Positions 44,384-53,170 of a stretch of 64,000 nt of DNA are shown piece by piece. Source of the DNA: Kineococcus sp. NBC_00420. GTDB lineage: Bacteria; Actinomycetota; Actinomycetes; Actinomycetales; Kineococcaceae. The position numbers and the translations under genes are program-made. Position 1 is the stretch's first letter, and each line of letters begins with the position of its first letter. Where the stretch lies: assembly GCF_036021035.1 (NCBI RefSeq), contig NZ_CP107930.1, positions 2,170,001 through 2,234,000 of the forward strand, read 5' to 3'. A model generated the notes under the pieces. That model had not been told where the DNA came from and did not search any database. It saw only the letters and a program-made list of their open reading frames with translations.

Positions 44384-44441
44384 GGAAACGCCGGAACACG
44401 TTTTCTGCGGTCACCGTAGAACGCCGCTCTGGCGTCGTCAA
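44384..44441 (-). promoter_or_regulatory. Promoter and candidate operator of the GH127 operon
   Basis: On the minus strand: TTGACG (44436-44441), 17-bp spacer, TACGGT (44413-44418). Starting about 8 bp downstream, 44384-44405 contains GGAAACG and CGTTTTC as an imperfect inverted repeat with an 8-bp centre, at the expected transcription start. This is a plausible site for the LacI-family protein encoded divergently. Confidence 0.7.
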
Positions 44442-44486
44442 GGGACCTGTAGTCTGCTGCGACTCACAGGGATCGGAGAGCGCGCG

Positions 44487-45488
44487 ATGACGGAAAGCAC
44501 TGTTCCGGCTCGGATCGTCGACGTCGCCGCGCTCGCCGGTGTCTCCGCGGGGACGGCGTCCAAGGCCCTCAACGGCACAGGGCAACTGCGGGCCGAGACG
44601 CGCGAACGGGTCCGCCGGGCCGCCGAGCAGCTCGGCTTCACTCCCGACTCCCTCGGGCGCGGCCTGTCCTCCGGGCGCAGCTACACGGTGGGGCTGATCA
44701 CCACGGACAGCTTCGGCCGCTTCTCCATCCCCATCCTGCTGGGTGCGGAGAACGCCCTCGGGGCGGGCGAGATGAGCGTGCTGCTCTGCGACAGCCGGGA
44801 CGACCCGGTGCGCGAGCAGCACTACCTGCGGACGCTGCTGGCCCGTCGCGTCGACGGGATCATCGTCACCGGCCGCCGCACCGAGTCCCGGGCCCCCATC
44901 GCGATCCCCGGTCACGTCCCGGTCGTCTACGCCTTCACCCCCTCCCAGGACCCCCGGGACACCTCGCTGACCATCGACCAGAGCGGCGGGGCCGCCGCCG
45001 CCGTCCGCCACGTCCTCGACCTCGGCCGGCGCCGCATCGCCCACGTCACCGGTCCCGAGGACCACCACGCGGCCCGGGTCCGGCGCGCGGCCGCGGAGGA
45101 GACCGCCGGGGACGCCCTCGTCGGCCCGACCCTGCACGGCGACTGGAGCGAACGCTGGGGTCGCCTCGCCGCGGACCTGCTGCTGCGCAAGCACCCCGAG
45201 CTCGACGCCATCACCTGCGGCAGCGACCAGATCGCCCGCGGGATTTGCGACGGCCTGCGCGACGCGGGCCGGACGGTGCCCGGGGACGTCGCCGTCGTGG
45301 GCTTCGACGACTGGGACGTCATCGCCCTGGCCGCCCGTCCCCCGCTGACGACGGTCAACCTGGGGCTGGAGGCGCTGGGCCGCCGTGCGGGCGAACTGCT
45401 GCTCGACGCCGTCGCCGGCACCACCTCCCCGGGCTCGACGACGATGCCCACCCGCCTCGTCGTCCGCCAGTCCACCGTCCCCGCCTGA
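44487..45488 (+). CDS. LacI-family repressor of the GH127 operon
   Basis: 333 residues. HTH at about 8-30 (ARIVDVAALAGVSAGTASKALNG), linker GLSSGRSYTVGLI, and effector domain with GSDQIARGICDGL and VPGDVAVVGFDDWDVIALAARPPLTTVNLG. ATG 44487 has GGAGAG upstream. Divergent from the GH127 operon; likely senses an arabinose-containing sugar. TAGTCT at 44450-44455 is a candidate -10. Confidence 0.93.
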   Translation: MTESTVPARIVDVAALAGVSAGTASKALNGTGQLRAETRERVRRAAEQLGFTPDSLGRGLSSGRSYTVGLITTDSFGRFSIPILLGAENALGAGEMSVLLCDSRDDPVREQHYLRTLLARRVDGIIVTGRRTESRAPIAIPGHVPVVYAFTPSQDPRDTSLTIDQSGGAAAAVRHVLDLGRRRIAHVTGPEDHHAARVRRAAAEETAGDALVGPTLHGDWSERWGRLAADLLLRKHPELDAITCGSDQIARGICDGLRDAGRTVPGDVAVVGFDDWDVIALAARPPLTTVNLGLEALGRRAGELLLDAVAGTTSPGSTTMPTRLVVRQSTVPA

Positions 45489-45587
45489 GGGCCGTCCGGG
45501 GCGCGCCGGGAATGCGCAGCCCCTACGTTGTCGCTGCACCGTCGGGTGCTCACGGTGGGTGCCCGTTCTCAGGAGGACAGCTCAGCC

Positions 45588-46370
45588 ATGCGACGCAGGA
45601 CCCTCGGCACCATCAGCGCACTCGCCCTCGCGGGCCTCCTGGCCGCGTGCGGAGGCGGCGACACCGCGGGCTCCACCGACGACTCGCTGAGCTTCGGCAC
45701 GGAAGGCACCTACGCCCCGTTCAGCTACCACGACCCGAAGACCAACAAGCTCACCGGCTACGACGTCGACGTCGCCGAGGCCGTCGGGAAGCAACTGGGC
45801 CGCAAGGTCGAGTTCTCGGAGAACACCTTCGACTCCCTCTTCGCCGGCATGGAGGCCAAGCGCTACGACGGCGTGGCCAACCAGGTGTCCATCACCGACG
45901 CGCGCAAGGCGAAGTACGTCTTCTCCACCCCCTACACGGTGTCCACGGGCGTCGTGGTGACCCGCGCGGACGACACCTCGGTGACCTCGCTGGCCGACAT
46001 CAAGGGCAAGACGTCCGCGCAGTCGACGACGAGCAACTGGGCCCAGACCGCGACCGACGCCGGCGCGAAGGTCGAGGCCGTCGAGGGCCTGACCCAGGCC
46101 ATGACCCTGCTCAAGCAGGGCCGCGTCGACGTCACCGTCAACGACCAGCTCGCCGTCCTCGACTACCTCAAGACCTCCGGGGACACCGGGGTGAAGATCG
46201 CCGCGAAGACCGACGACCAGACCGAGCAGGCCTTCGTCTTCCGCAAGGACGAGGCCGACACCGCCCAGCAGGTCAGCGACGCACTGGCCAAGCTGAAGGC
46301 GGACGGCACCCTGGCCACCATCTCGCAGAAGTGGTTCGGCCAGGACGTCTCCGGCCCGGCCGCCGGCTGA
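45588..46370 (+). CDS. Amino-acid-binding lipoprotein (SBP_bac_3)
   Basis: 260 residues, lipobox LAAC with Cys21. The family-3 pattern is clear: LSFGTEGTYAPFSYHDPKTNKLTGYDVDVAEAVGKQLGRKVEF, FDSLFAGMEAKRYDGVANQVSITDARKAKYVFSTPY, and KGKTSAQSTTSNWAQTA. FliY/cystine- or polar-amino-acid-type ligand is likely. ATG 45588 has AGGAGG 12 nt upstream. First gene of a complete importer with permease and ATPase. Confidence 0.93.
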   Translation: MRRRTLGTISALALAGLLAACGGGDTAGSTDDSLSFGTEGTYAPFSYHDPKTNKLTGYDVDVAEAVGKQLGRKVEFSENTFDSLFAGMEAKRYDGVANQVSITDARKAKYVFSTPYTVSTGVVVTRADDTSVTSLADIKGKTSAQSTTSNWAQTATDAGAKVEAVEGLTQAMTLLKQGRVDVTVNDQLAVLDYLKTSGDTGVKIAAKTDDQTEQAFVFRKDEADTAQQVSDALAKLKADGTLATISQKWFGQDVSGPAAG

Positions 46371-46398
46371 GACCGGACGGGACGAGGGAGGGCACCAC

Positions 46399-47067
46399 GT
46401 GGACCAGAGCACCCTGGACCTGTTGAAGGACTCCCTCGTCCCCTTCGCGAGCGGTCTGGTCAGGGGGACCATCCCCCTCACCCTCGCCAGCTTCCCGATC
46501 GGACTCGTCCTCGCCCTGCTGCTGGCCCTGATGCGGCTCTCCAGCGTGCGTGTCCTGCAGGGAATCTCACGGCTCTACGTCTCGATCATCCGCGGAACCC
46601 CACTCCTGGTGCAGCTGCTCATCATCTACTACGCCCTGCCGGAGTTCGGGATCACGTGGGACCCCTTCCCCAGCGCCGTCGTCGCCTTCAGCCTCAACGT
46701 CGGCGGCTACGCCTCGGAGGTCATCCGCTCGGCGATCCTGTCGGTGCCCAAGGGCCAGACCGAGGCGGCGCTGACCATCGGGATGAGCTATCCGACGACG
46801 ATGCGGCGGATCGTCCTGCCGCAGGCAGCGCGGGTCGCGGTGCCTCCGTTGTCGAACACCCTCATCTCGCTCGTCAAGGACACCTCCCTGGCCTCGACCA
46901 TCCAGGTGGCCGACATCATGCGCAAGGCGGCCGAGATCGCGGGGCCCACGTACCAGTTCTTCACGCTGTACGCCCTGGCGGCCGCCTACTACTGGGTGGT
47001 CTGCCTGGTGTTGTCCTTCGGTCAGTCCCGCGTCGAGACGCGGCTGAACAGGTTCGTGGCGAGGTGA
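46399..47067 (+). CDS. Amino-acid ABC transporter permease (HisM/GlnP type)
   Basis: 222 residues. [53 protein letters not shown], and the EAA loop [35 protein letters not shown] define the polar amino-acid permease family. GTG 46399, 28 bp after the binding-protein gene. The stop overlaps the ATPase start by 4 bp. Confidence 0.95.
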   Translation: MDQSTLDLLKDSLVPFASGLVRGTIPLTLASFPIGLVLALLLALMRLSSVRVLQGISRLYVSIIRGTPLLVQLLIIYYALPEFGITWDPFPSAVVAFSLNVGGYASEVIRSAILSVPKGQTEAALTIGMSYPTTMRRIVLPQAARVAVPPLSNTLISLVKDTSLASTIQVADIMRKAAEIAGPTYQFFTLYALAAAYYWVVCLVLSFGQSRVETRLNRFVAR

Positions 47068-47837
47068 GCGACGTGAGTCCCCTGTTGGAGGTCCGCGGAC
47101 TGCACAAGTCCTTCGGCGACCACCACGTGCTGCGCGGGATCGACGCCCACGTCGCCCCGGGTTCCGTGACCGTTCTCATCGGCCCCTCGGGTTCGGGCAA
47201 GACCACCGTGCTGCGTTCCCTCAACGCGCTCGAGGTGCCCGACGCGGGGACCGTGCGCATCGGCGACGTCAGCGTGGAGTTCTCCCCCGCGCTGCGCGGG
47301 CGGGCGTTGCAGCGGGCCACCACGCGGTTGCGCGCCCAGAGCGGCATGGTCTTCCAGAGCCACAACCTGTTCCCGCACCTGTCCGTGCTGCAGAACGTCA
47401 TCGAGGGCCCGGTCCTGGTCCAGCGTCGCCCGCCGGAGGAGGCCCGGGCCGAGGGTCTCGCCCTGCTGGAACGCGTCGGCCTGTCCGAGAAGGCCGACCA
47501 GCACCCCTACCAGCTGTCGGGTGGTCAGCAGCAGCGCGTCGGGATCGCCCGGGCCCTGGCGATCCGGCCACAGGTCGTGCTCTTCGACGAACCCACGTCC
47601 GCGCTCGACCCGGAACTCGTCGGGGAGGTGCTGGCCGTCATGAAGGACCTCGCCGGTGAGGGCTGGACGATGGTCGTCGTCACCCACGAGATGCGGTTCG
47701 CGTCCCAGGTGGCCGACCAGGTGCTGTTCCTCGACGGTGGCGTCATCGTCGAACAGGGTCCCCCGTCGGCGGTCCTGGAGAACCCTCGCGAGGACCGCAC
47801 CCGCCGGTTCCTGCAACGCCTGATCAACCCGATCTGA
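47064..47837 (+). CDS. Amino-acid ABC transporter ATP-binding protein
   Basis: 257 residues. Walker [11 protein letters not shown]-loop [11 protein letters not shown], signature [15 protein letters not shown], Walker [17 protein letters not shown], and H-loop VTHEMRFA are intact; the pattern is that of GlnQ/ArtP. GTG 47064 chosen for the 4-bp overlap with the permease; a GTG at 47073 with GAGG upstream is an alternative. Only ATP-binding subunit of an importer fully inside this window. Confidence 0.95.
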   Translation: MSDVSPLLEVRGLHKSFGDHHVLRGIDAHVAPGSVTVLIGPSGSGKTTVLRSLNALEVPDAGTVRIGDVSVEFSPALRGRALQRATTRLRAQSGMVFQSHNLFPHLSVLQNVIEGPVLVQRRPPEEARAEGLALLERVGLSEKADQHPYQLSGGQQQRVGIARALAIRPQVVLFDEPTSALDPELVGEVLAVMKDLAGEGWTMVVVTHEMRFASQVADQVLFLDGGVIVEQGPPSAVLENPREDRTRRFLQRLINPI

Positions 47838-47840
47838 GGA

Positions 47841-48368
47841 TCAGGCCCAGCCCAGCAGGCCCCTGATGTCGGCGGCGCTCAGGTCGAAGGCGTCGCTCCT
47901 CGGGCGGGGACCACCGCTACCGACGACCTCGACCGTCTCGGCGGCCGGGGTGATCTTCCAGACCTCGCGAACGGCCCGCCCCAGGTACCAGGGAATCTTC
48001 TCTTCCGTCGCACCGCTGTCACTGTCGCCTGGAGAGACCATCTCGACGACGACGTCGACGGTGGGGACGTACAAGCCCAGCTGATCAGCGGAGAACCCAG
48101 TCGCGATCCACCCCATGTCCGGAATGCGGTAGTCGCCTTCGGTCCCCAGGTTGAACTCGCCTAGCGTGACCAGTCCCCGGGCCTCAGCGCGGTCATGAAG
48201 ACGCGCACCGAGGCGGTGAGACAGCGCGCCGCGGGAGGCGCGAGCGCGCGGTACCACGTGGTGGACCCCGTTCCAGACCTCGTCGCGTGCGTCCAGGCCG
48301 AGACGGCGGCGTTCGGCGATCCACAGGTCCAGCGCGTCGCCGTGGACGACGTACGTGGTGGTGCTCAC
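47841..48368 (-). CDS. Uma2-family (DUF820) putative endonuclease
   Basis: 175 residues. The PD-(D/E)XK-like Uma2 core is visible: GEFNLGTEGDYRIPDMGWIA, VDVVVEMVSPGDSDSGATEEKIPWYLGRAVREVWKI (Glu and Lys of the nuclease motif). Family members are scattered widely and their role is not established. GTG 48368 with AGGAGG upstream. Stops 4 bp from the convergent ABC ATPase gene. Confidence 0.88.
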   Translation of the reverse strand: MSTTTYVVHGDALDLWIAERRRLGLDARDEVWNGVHHVVPRARASRGALSHRLGARLHDRAEARGLVTLGEFNLGTEGDYRIPDMGWIATGFSADQLGLYVPTVDVVVEMVSPGDSDSGATEEKIPWYLGRAVREVWKITPAAETVEVVGSGGPRPRSDAFDLSAADIRGLLGWA

Positions 48369-48430
48369 GGTCTGCCTCCTCCGCCCCCTGCTGCCTGTCC
48401 TCAGGATGCCACGGACACTAGGGTCGGAAC

Positions 48431-49657
48431 GTGGCGTCCCCGCAGATCGTCCTCGAACTCGCCGGCCGCGAGGTCACGGTCACGAACCCGGACAAGGTGG
48501 TCTTCCCGCAGACCGGGACGACGAAGCTCGACCTGATCCGCTACTACCTCTCCGTCGCCGACGGCGCGCTGCGGGGCGTGCGCGGACGGCCGATGGTCCT
48601 CAAGCGGTTCGTGAAGGGCATCGAGGCCGAGGCGGTGTTCCAGAAGCGGGCGCCGGAGAAACGCCCCGACTGGATCGAAGTCGCGGAACTGCACTACGCG
48701 CGGGGGACCTCCGCGGCCGAGACGGTCGTGCGCGACGAGGCCTCCCTGGCCTGGGTCGTCAACCTCGGTTGTCTGGACCTCAACCCGCACCCCGTGCTCG
48801 CCGAGGACCTCGACCACCCGGTGGAACTGCGCATCGACCTCGACCCGATGCCCGGCGTGGACTGGCACCAGATCGTCGACGTCGCGTTCGTGGCACGCGA
48901 GGTGCTGGCCGACCACGGGTTGAGCGCGTGGCCCAAGACGTCGGGGTCCCGGGGTTTCCACGTCTACGCCCCGATCGATCCCGTGTGGTCCTACCCGCAG
49001 GTGCGGCTCGCGGCCGAGACCGTGGCCCGCGAGGTCGAGAACCGGGCCGGCGGGTTGGCGACGAGCCGGTGGTGGAAGGAGGAACGCGGTGAGGGCGTCT
49101 TCGTCGACTTCAACCAGAACGCCAAGGACCGCACGGTCGCCTCGGCGTACTCCGTCCGCGCCCTCCCCGACGGCCGGGTGTCGACCCCGCTGACCTGGGA
49201 CGAGGTGCGCGACGTGCGCCCCGAGGACCACACCGTCCTCACGGTGCCGCGGCGCGTCGCGGACCTCGGCGGTGATCCGTGGGCCGGCACGGACGGGGTC
49301 GGGGGTTCCCTGGAGGGGCTGCTCGACCTCGCCGACCGGCTGGGTCCGGCGGAGAAGGCCCCCAAGGGCACGGGGTCCCGGACGAAGACGATGCCGCTCA
49401 TCGAGATCGCCCGCGCGCGGACGAGACCCGAGGTCCTCGCCGGGCTGGAGGCGTGGAAGGCCAGGCACCCCGACGTCGTGCCGATGCTCACCGAGTCCGA
49501 CGTCCTGCTCGACGGGATGCGCGGCAGCAGTTCGCTCTGGTACCGGATCCGGGTGAACCTGCAGCACGTCCCCGAGGCGGACCGTCCGGAACAGGCCGAG
49601 CTCGAGGTCGACTACGACCCGTGGGAGAAGTACCGCGGCGGGCAGTCCCGCCGCTGA
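48431..49657 (+). CDS. LigD-type polymerase/primase domain protein
   Basis: 408 residues: a stand-alone LigD polymerase domain (archaeo-eukaryotic primase fold). ELAGREVTVTNPDKVVFPQTGTTKLDLIRYYLSVAD is the typical start; LRIDLDPMPG carries the metal-binding Asp pair, and SGSRGFHVYAPI and VFVDFNQNAKDRTVASAYSVR are conserved motifs. No ligase or phosphoesterase domain, so partners for end joining would be elsewhere. GTG 48431 follows TAGGGT by 6 nt, so it is probably leaderless. The C terminus beyond ~300 is an extension. Confidence 0.93.
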   Translation: MASPQIVLELAGREVTVTNPDKVVFPQTGTTKLDLIRYYLSVADGALRGVRGRPMVLKRFVKGIEAEAVFQKRAPEKRPDWIEVAELHYARGTSAAETVVRDEASLAWVVNLGCLDLNPHPVLAEDLDHPVELRIDLDPMPGVDWHQIVDVAFVAREVLADHGLSAWPKTSGSRGFHVYAPIDPVWSYPQVRLAAETVAREVENRAGGLATSRWWKEERGEGVFVDFNQNAKDRTVASAYSVRALPDGRVSTPLTWDEVRDVRPEDHTVLTVPRRVADLGGDPWAGTDGVGGSLEGLLDLADRLGPAEKAPKGTGSRTKTMPLIEIARARTRPEVLAGLEAWKARHPDVVPMLTESDVLLDGMRGSSSLWYRIRVNLQHVPEADRPEQAELEVDYDPWEKYRGGQSRR

Positions 49658-50677
49658 TCAGGCGGACCCGCGCGGGGTGAAGACGTGCTCCACCCAGCGG
49701 ACCTCGGGTTCCGCGGGGTGCACGGGGTCGAGGGCGGCGACGGCGAGGTCGACGGCGAGCCGCGCGACCTCGGCCATGTCGACGGCGAGCGTCGTGAGCT
49801 GCGGGGTCATGAACGTGCCCAGGGACAGCCCGTCGATCCCCACGACCCGGACCTCGTCCGGCACCGAGATGCCCTGCTCGGTGAACGTCGCCAGCGCACC
49901 GACGGCGAGGATGTCGTTCCACGCGAACACCGCGTCGGGCAACCCACCGGCGATGAGCTCACGCGCCGCCCACCGGCCGGCCTCCACGTCCTGGGCCCCG
50001 GCGAAGACGAACCGCACGTCCATCCCCTCGGCCCCCAACGCGGAGGCGATGATCGCGGCGCGGGTGCTGACCTCGCGCTCGCGGTCACCGTCGACGATGG
50101 CGACGTCGCGGACGCCGACCGAGGCGAGGTGGGCCGCGGCCTCCCGCAGCGCCGGTCGCGGGTCGAGCGAGACACCGCTGGTGGTGGGCAGCAGACCAGC
50201 GGCCGGCGGGTCGATGCTCACGACGGTCATCCCGGCGAGGGCGTCGGCCCACACGTCACTGTCCCCCAGGTAGCCGAGGACGGCGTCGACCTGGCTGGCC
50301 AGGTCCCGCAGGACGCGGTCCCGGTCCGTGGCGTGGACGGTGTCGACGAGCACGACGTTCCAGCCCAGCTCCCCCGCGTAGCGGACGGTTGCCGCGGCGA
50401 ACTCGGGGTAGTAGGGGTTGGCCAGGTCGGAGACGACGAGACCGAGCGTGTCGTGGGTGGCCCGGGCCAGACCGCGCCCGAACCGCGAGGGCCGGTAGTG
50501 CAGTTCCTTGGCCGCAGCCAGGACGCGGGCCTTGGTGGCCTGGCTGATCCCGTCCATGGCGTTCATGGCCCGGGTGACGGTCTGACGCGACACCCCCGCC
50601 GCCTGCGCGACGTCCTCGATCGTGGCCGAGGCCCGCCGGGCACGGCGCACGACGCGTTCGTCCTGTCCAGCGCTCAC
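49658..50677 (-). CDS. LacI-family regulator of the third sugar importer
   Basis: 339 residues. HTH SATIEDVAQAAGVSRQTVTRAMNAMDGIS at about 17-45, then RFGRGLARATHDTLGLVVSDLANPYYPEFA and an effector domain ending VPDEVRVVGIDGLSLGTFMTPQLTT. GTG 50677 with GGGAG upstream. Divergent from the binding protein-permease operon. Its stop directly abuts the convergent LigD gene. Confidence 0.92.
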   Translation of the reverse strand: MSAGQDERVVRRARRASATIEDVAQAAGVSRQTVTRAMNAMDGISQATKARVLAAAKELHYRPSRFGRGLARATHDTLGLVVSDLANPYYPEFAAATVRYAGELGWNVVLVDTVHATDRDRVLRDLASQVDAVLGYLGDSDVWADALAGMTVVSIDPPAAGLLPTTSGVSLDPRPALREAAAHLASVGVRDVAIVDGDREREVSTRAAIIASALGAEGMDVRFVFAGAQDVEAGRWAARELIAGGLPDAVFAWNDILAVGALATFTEQGISVPDEVRVVGIDGLSLGTFMTPQLTTLAVDMAEVARLAVDLAVAALDPVHPAEPEVRWVEHVFTPRGSA

Positions 50678-50727
50678 AGAAACTCCCCAGTCCGGTCCCG
50701 GATGTCCGGCACGCATCATCGCGTGCC

Positions 50728-50780
50728 TTGACAGTCACCACCCGCGGTGGCACCGTCCTATCACTCCGTGAGCGCTCACG
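50728..50780 (+). promoter_or_regulatory. Promoter and palindromic operator of the third sugar importer
   Basis: TTGACA (50728-50733), 17-bp spacer, CACCGT (50751-50756) as a weak -10, then a perfect 14-bp palindrome CGTGAGCGCTCACG (50767-50780), a classic LacI-family operator placed just downstream of the expected start point. Confidence 0.7.
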
Positions 50781-50837
50781 ACAGCGTCCGCGGAGTTCAC
50801 GGCCGAAGGTCTCGACGAAGAGAGTGGGCTGGTTGGA

Positions 50838-52175
50838 TTGTCGTTGTCGTCATCCGCTCCGGGCGCGGTTCCCGGACGGCACAGCGGCCCGGGGTTGTCC
50901 CGACGCCGCGTGCTGCAGGGCGGCCTGGCCGCCGCCGCGGGGATCCCGCTGACCGCATCCCTCGCGGGGTGCGGATCGGGGACCTCCATCTCCAGCAACC
51001 CGAACGAACTGGTGCTCTGGTACTGGAACCGCTCGATCGCCCCCACCCTCCTCGCGACGGCGGCGAAGGGGATCCCGGGGACGGACCGGAAGCTGCGGGC
51101 CGACGTCCTGGGCGGGGCGTTCGACACCAAGCTGCGGACCAGCTTCGCCGCCCAGGCCTACATCCCGGACCTCACGGCCGTGAACTCCAACGCCGCGCTG
51201 TACTTCCCCAGCGAGGACCAGTTCTTCAACCTCGACGACTACGGGGCCCAGGACTACAAGGACGACTACTACGACTGGAAGTGGAACCTCGGCCGCACCC
51301 CCTCGGGCCGCTTCCTCTTCTTCCCGATGGACACCGGTCCGACCGGGTTCTTCTACCGGGCCGACCTCTTCGCCGCCGCCGGGCTGCCCTCGGAACCGGC
51401 CGACGTGAGTGCGGCGGTCCGGACCTGGGAGGAGTGGATCGCCCTGGGGGCGAAACTGCGCGAGACCAGCGACGTCGCCCTCGCCACCAACGCGGTCATG
51501 GTCTTCAACCAGTACGTCAACGCCTCACCGCAACGGTACTTCGACTCCGACGACAAACCCCTCTTCCACTCCTCCGACTCCGCGATCAAGAAGGCGTGGG
51601 ACACCGCCGTCGCCGCCATCGCCGCGAAGGTGACGCGCAACCTGCAGCTGGACACCGAGCAGAACGCCGCCTGGAACAGCGGCAAGCTCGGTGCGAACAT
51701 CGAGGGCGCCTGGTGGATGAAGGTCCTCACCGACACCGCCCCCCAGACCTCGGGGAAGTGGCGCATCGCGCAGCAGCCCGGCGACCCCGGCAACAGCGGC
51801 GGATCCTTCCTGGCCGTCCCCAAGTCCTGCAAGGACCCCGCGGCCGCCCTCGACTTCGCCCGCTGGCTGACGACCCCGGAGAACCAGGCGCAGTCCTACA
51901 ACGAGATCCAGCTGTTCCCCTCCGCGCCCGCGGCGTTCGACCTGGGCACCATGGCGGACGCCGGTGGTTTCTACGGCGACCAGGACCCGCTGGAGTTCTT
52001 CAGCACCGCCGCGCAGAAGGTGCCGACCACGTTCATCAGCACCTACGAGAACCTCACGACGTCCTTCACCGACCAGCTGCGCGTGGTCGAGTCCGCCGGG
52101 AAGAACCCCGACGACGCCTGGGGCGACGCCGTGGCCGCCATCGACAAGCTGCTCAAGAAGCGAGGTGTCCTCTGA
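50838..52175 (+). CDS. Extracellular sugar-binding lipoprotein (SBP_bac_1)
   Basis: 445 residues. A twin-arginine motif SRRRVLQGG precedes the hydrophobic stretch and lipobox LAGC (Cys45), suggesting Tat export of a folded lipoprotein. The mature part includes ELVLWYWNRSIAPTLL, YIPDLTAVNS, GPTGFFYRADLFAAAGLP and AALDFARWLTTPENQ, all CUT1-like. Start is a TTG at 50838, with a purine-rich GAGTGGG upstream; another TTG follows at 50844. Ligand unknown; no glycosidase is nearby. Confidence 0.9.
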   Translation: MSLSSSAPGAVPGRHSGPGLSRRRVLQGGLAAAAGIPLTASLAGCGSGTSISSNPNELVLWYWNRSIAPTLLATAAKGIPGTDRKLRADVLGGAFDTKLRTSFAAQAYIPDLTAVNSNAALYFPSEDQFFNLDDYGAQDYKDDYYDWKWNLGRTPSGRFLFFPMDTGPTGFFYRADLFAAAGLPSEPADVSAAVRTWEEWIALGAKLRETSDVALATNAVMVFNQYVNASPQRYFDSDDKPLFHSSDSAIKKAWDTAVAAIAAKVTRNLQLDTEQNAAWNSGKLGANIEGAWWMKVLTDTAPQTSGKWRIAQQPGDPGNSGGSFLAVPKSCKDPAAALDFARWLTTPENQAQSYNEIQLFPSAPAAFDLGTMADAGGFYGDQDPLEFFSTAAQKVPTTFISTYENLTTSFTDQLRVVESAGKNPDDAWGDAVAAIDKLLKKRGVL

Positions 52176-53170
52176 TGGCCGTCACCCTGCCGACCGGCAC
52201 GTCGACCGGTTCCCGGAACCGTCCCGACGGCGTCACCGTCGCCCGTCGCGGGCTGCGCTCCTGGTGGCCGCAGTACCTCGCGATCACCCCGTTCTACGTG
52301 ATCTTCCTGGTCTTCGGCCTGCTGCCGATCCTGTTCTCGATCTACCTGTCGTTCACCGACTGGGACGGGATCAGCCAGATCAAGTTCGTCGGCCTCCAGC
52401 AGTACAACTACCTGATCCACGACACCCGGTTCTGGAACGCGGTGGGCAACACCCTGATCATCTGGGTCATCTCCACCGTCCCGATGCTGTTCATCGCGCT
52501 GGTGATGGCGTTCCTGCTGCACCAGAACATCCGCCTCAAGGGCTTCTACCGGGTGGCGTTCTTCGTCCCCAACGTCACGAGCATGGTCGCCATGGCGATC
52601 GTCTTCGGGTCGGTTTTCTCCGACAGCTTCGGCATCGTCAACTCGGCCCTCACGGCCCTGGGCCTGCCGACGGTGGCCTGGTTGTCCACCGGGTGGGGCA
52701 TCAAGGTGACGCTGGCGATGCTCGTCATCTGGCGCTGGACCGGGTACAACGCGATCCTCTACCTGGCTGCGCTGCAGGCCGTCCCCAGCGACCTCTACGA
52801 CGCCGCGAAGGTCGACGGCGCCGGGTTCTGGCGCACGTTCTTCTCGGTGACGATCCCGATGCTGCGACCGGTGATCCTCTTCACCGTCATCACCTCGACC
52901 ATCGGCGGGCTGGGACTGTTCACCGAACCACAGATCCTCTTCGGCGCGGCCAACGGCAACGGCACCGTCGGCGGGGTCAACGAGGCCGGCATGACCATCG
53001 TCCTCTACCAGTACAACCAGGCGTTCTCCCAGCTCGACTTCGGCTACGGGTCGGCCATCGCGTGGGCGCTGTTCATCCTCGCGGCCGTGTTCGCGATCAT
53101 CAACTGGCGACTGCTGCGGGACCGGGACACCATCCCCGCCCCCAAGCGCACGAGGAAGGCGGGACGATGA
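52175..53170 (+). CDS. Sugar ABC transporter permease, MalF type (CUT1)
   Basis: 331 residues. Helix 1 QYLAITPFYVIFLVFGLLPILFSIYLSF, loop TDWDGISQIKFVGLQQYNYL, EAA loop YDAAKVDGAGFWRTFFSVTIP. GTEPQ-type C-terminal loop is seen as LGLFTEPQILFG. ATG 52175 shares one base with the binding-protein stop (TGATG). Coupled to the next permease by a 4-bp overlap. Confidence 0.94.
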   Translation: MAVTLPTGTSTGSRNRPDGVTVARRGLRSWWPQYLAITPFYVIFLVFGLLPILFSIYLSFTDWDGISQIKFVGLQQYNYLIHDTRFWNAVGNTLIIWVISTVPMLFIALVMAFLLHQNIRLKGFYRVAFFVPNVTSMVAMAIVFGSVFSDSFGIVNSALTALGLPTVAWLSTGWGIKVTLAMLVIWRWTGYNAILYLAALQAVPSDLYDAAKVDGAGFWRTFFSVTIPMLRPVILFTVITSTIGGLGLFTEPQILFGAANGNGTVGGVNEAGMTIVLYQYNQAFSQLDFGYGSAIAWALFILAAVFAIINWRLLRDRDTIPAPKRTRKAGR

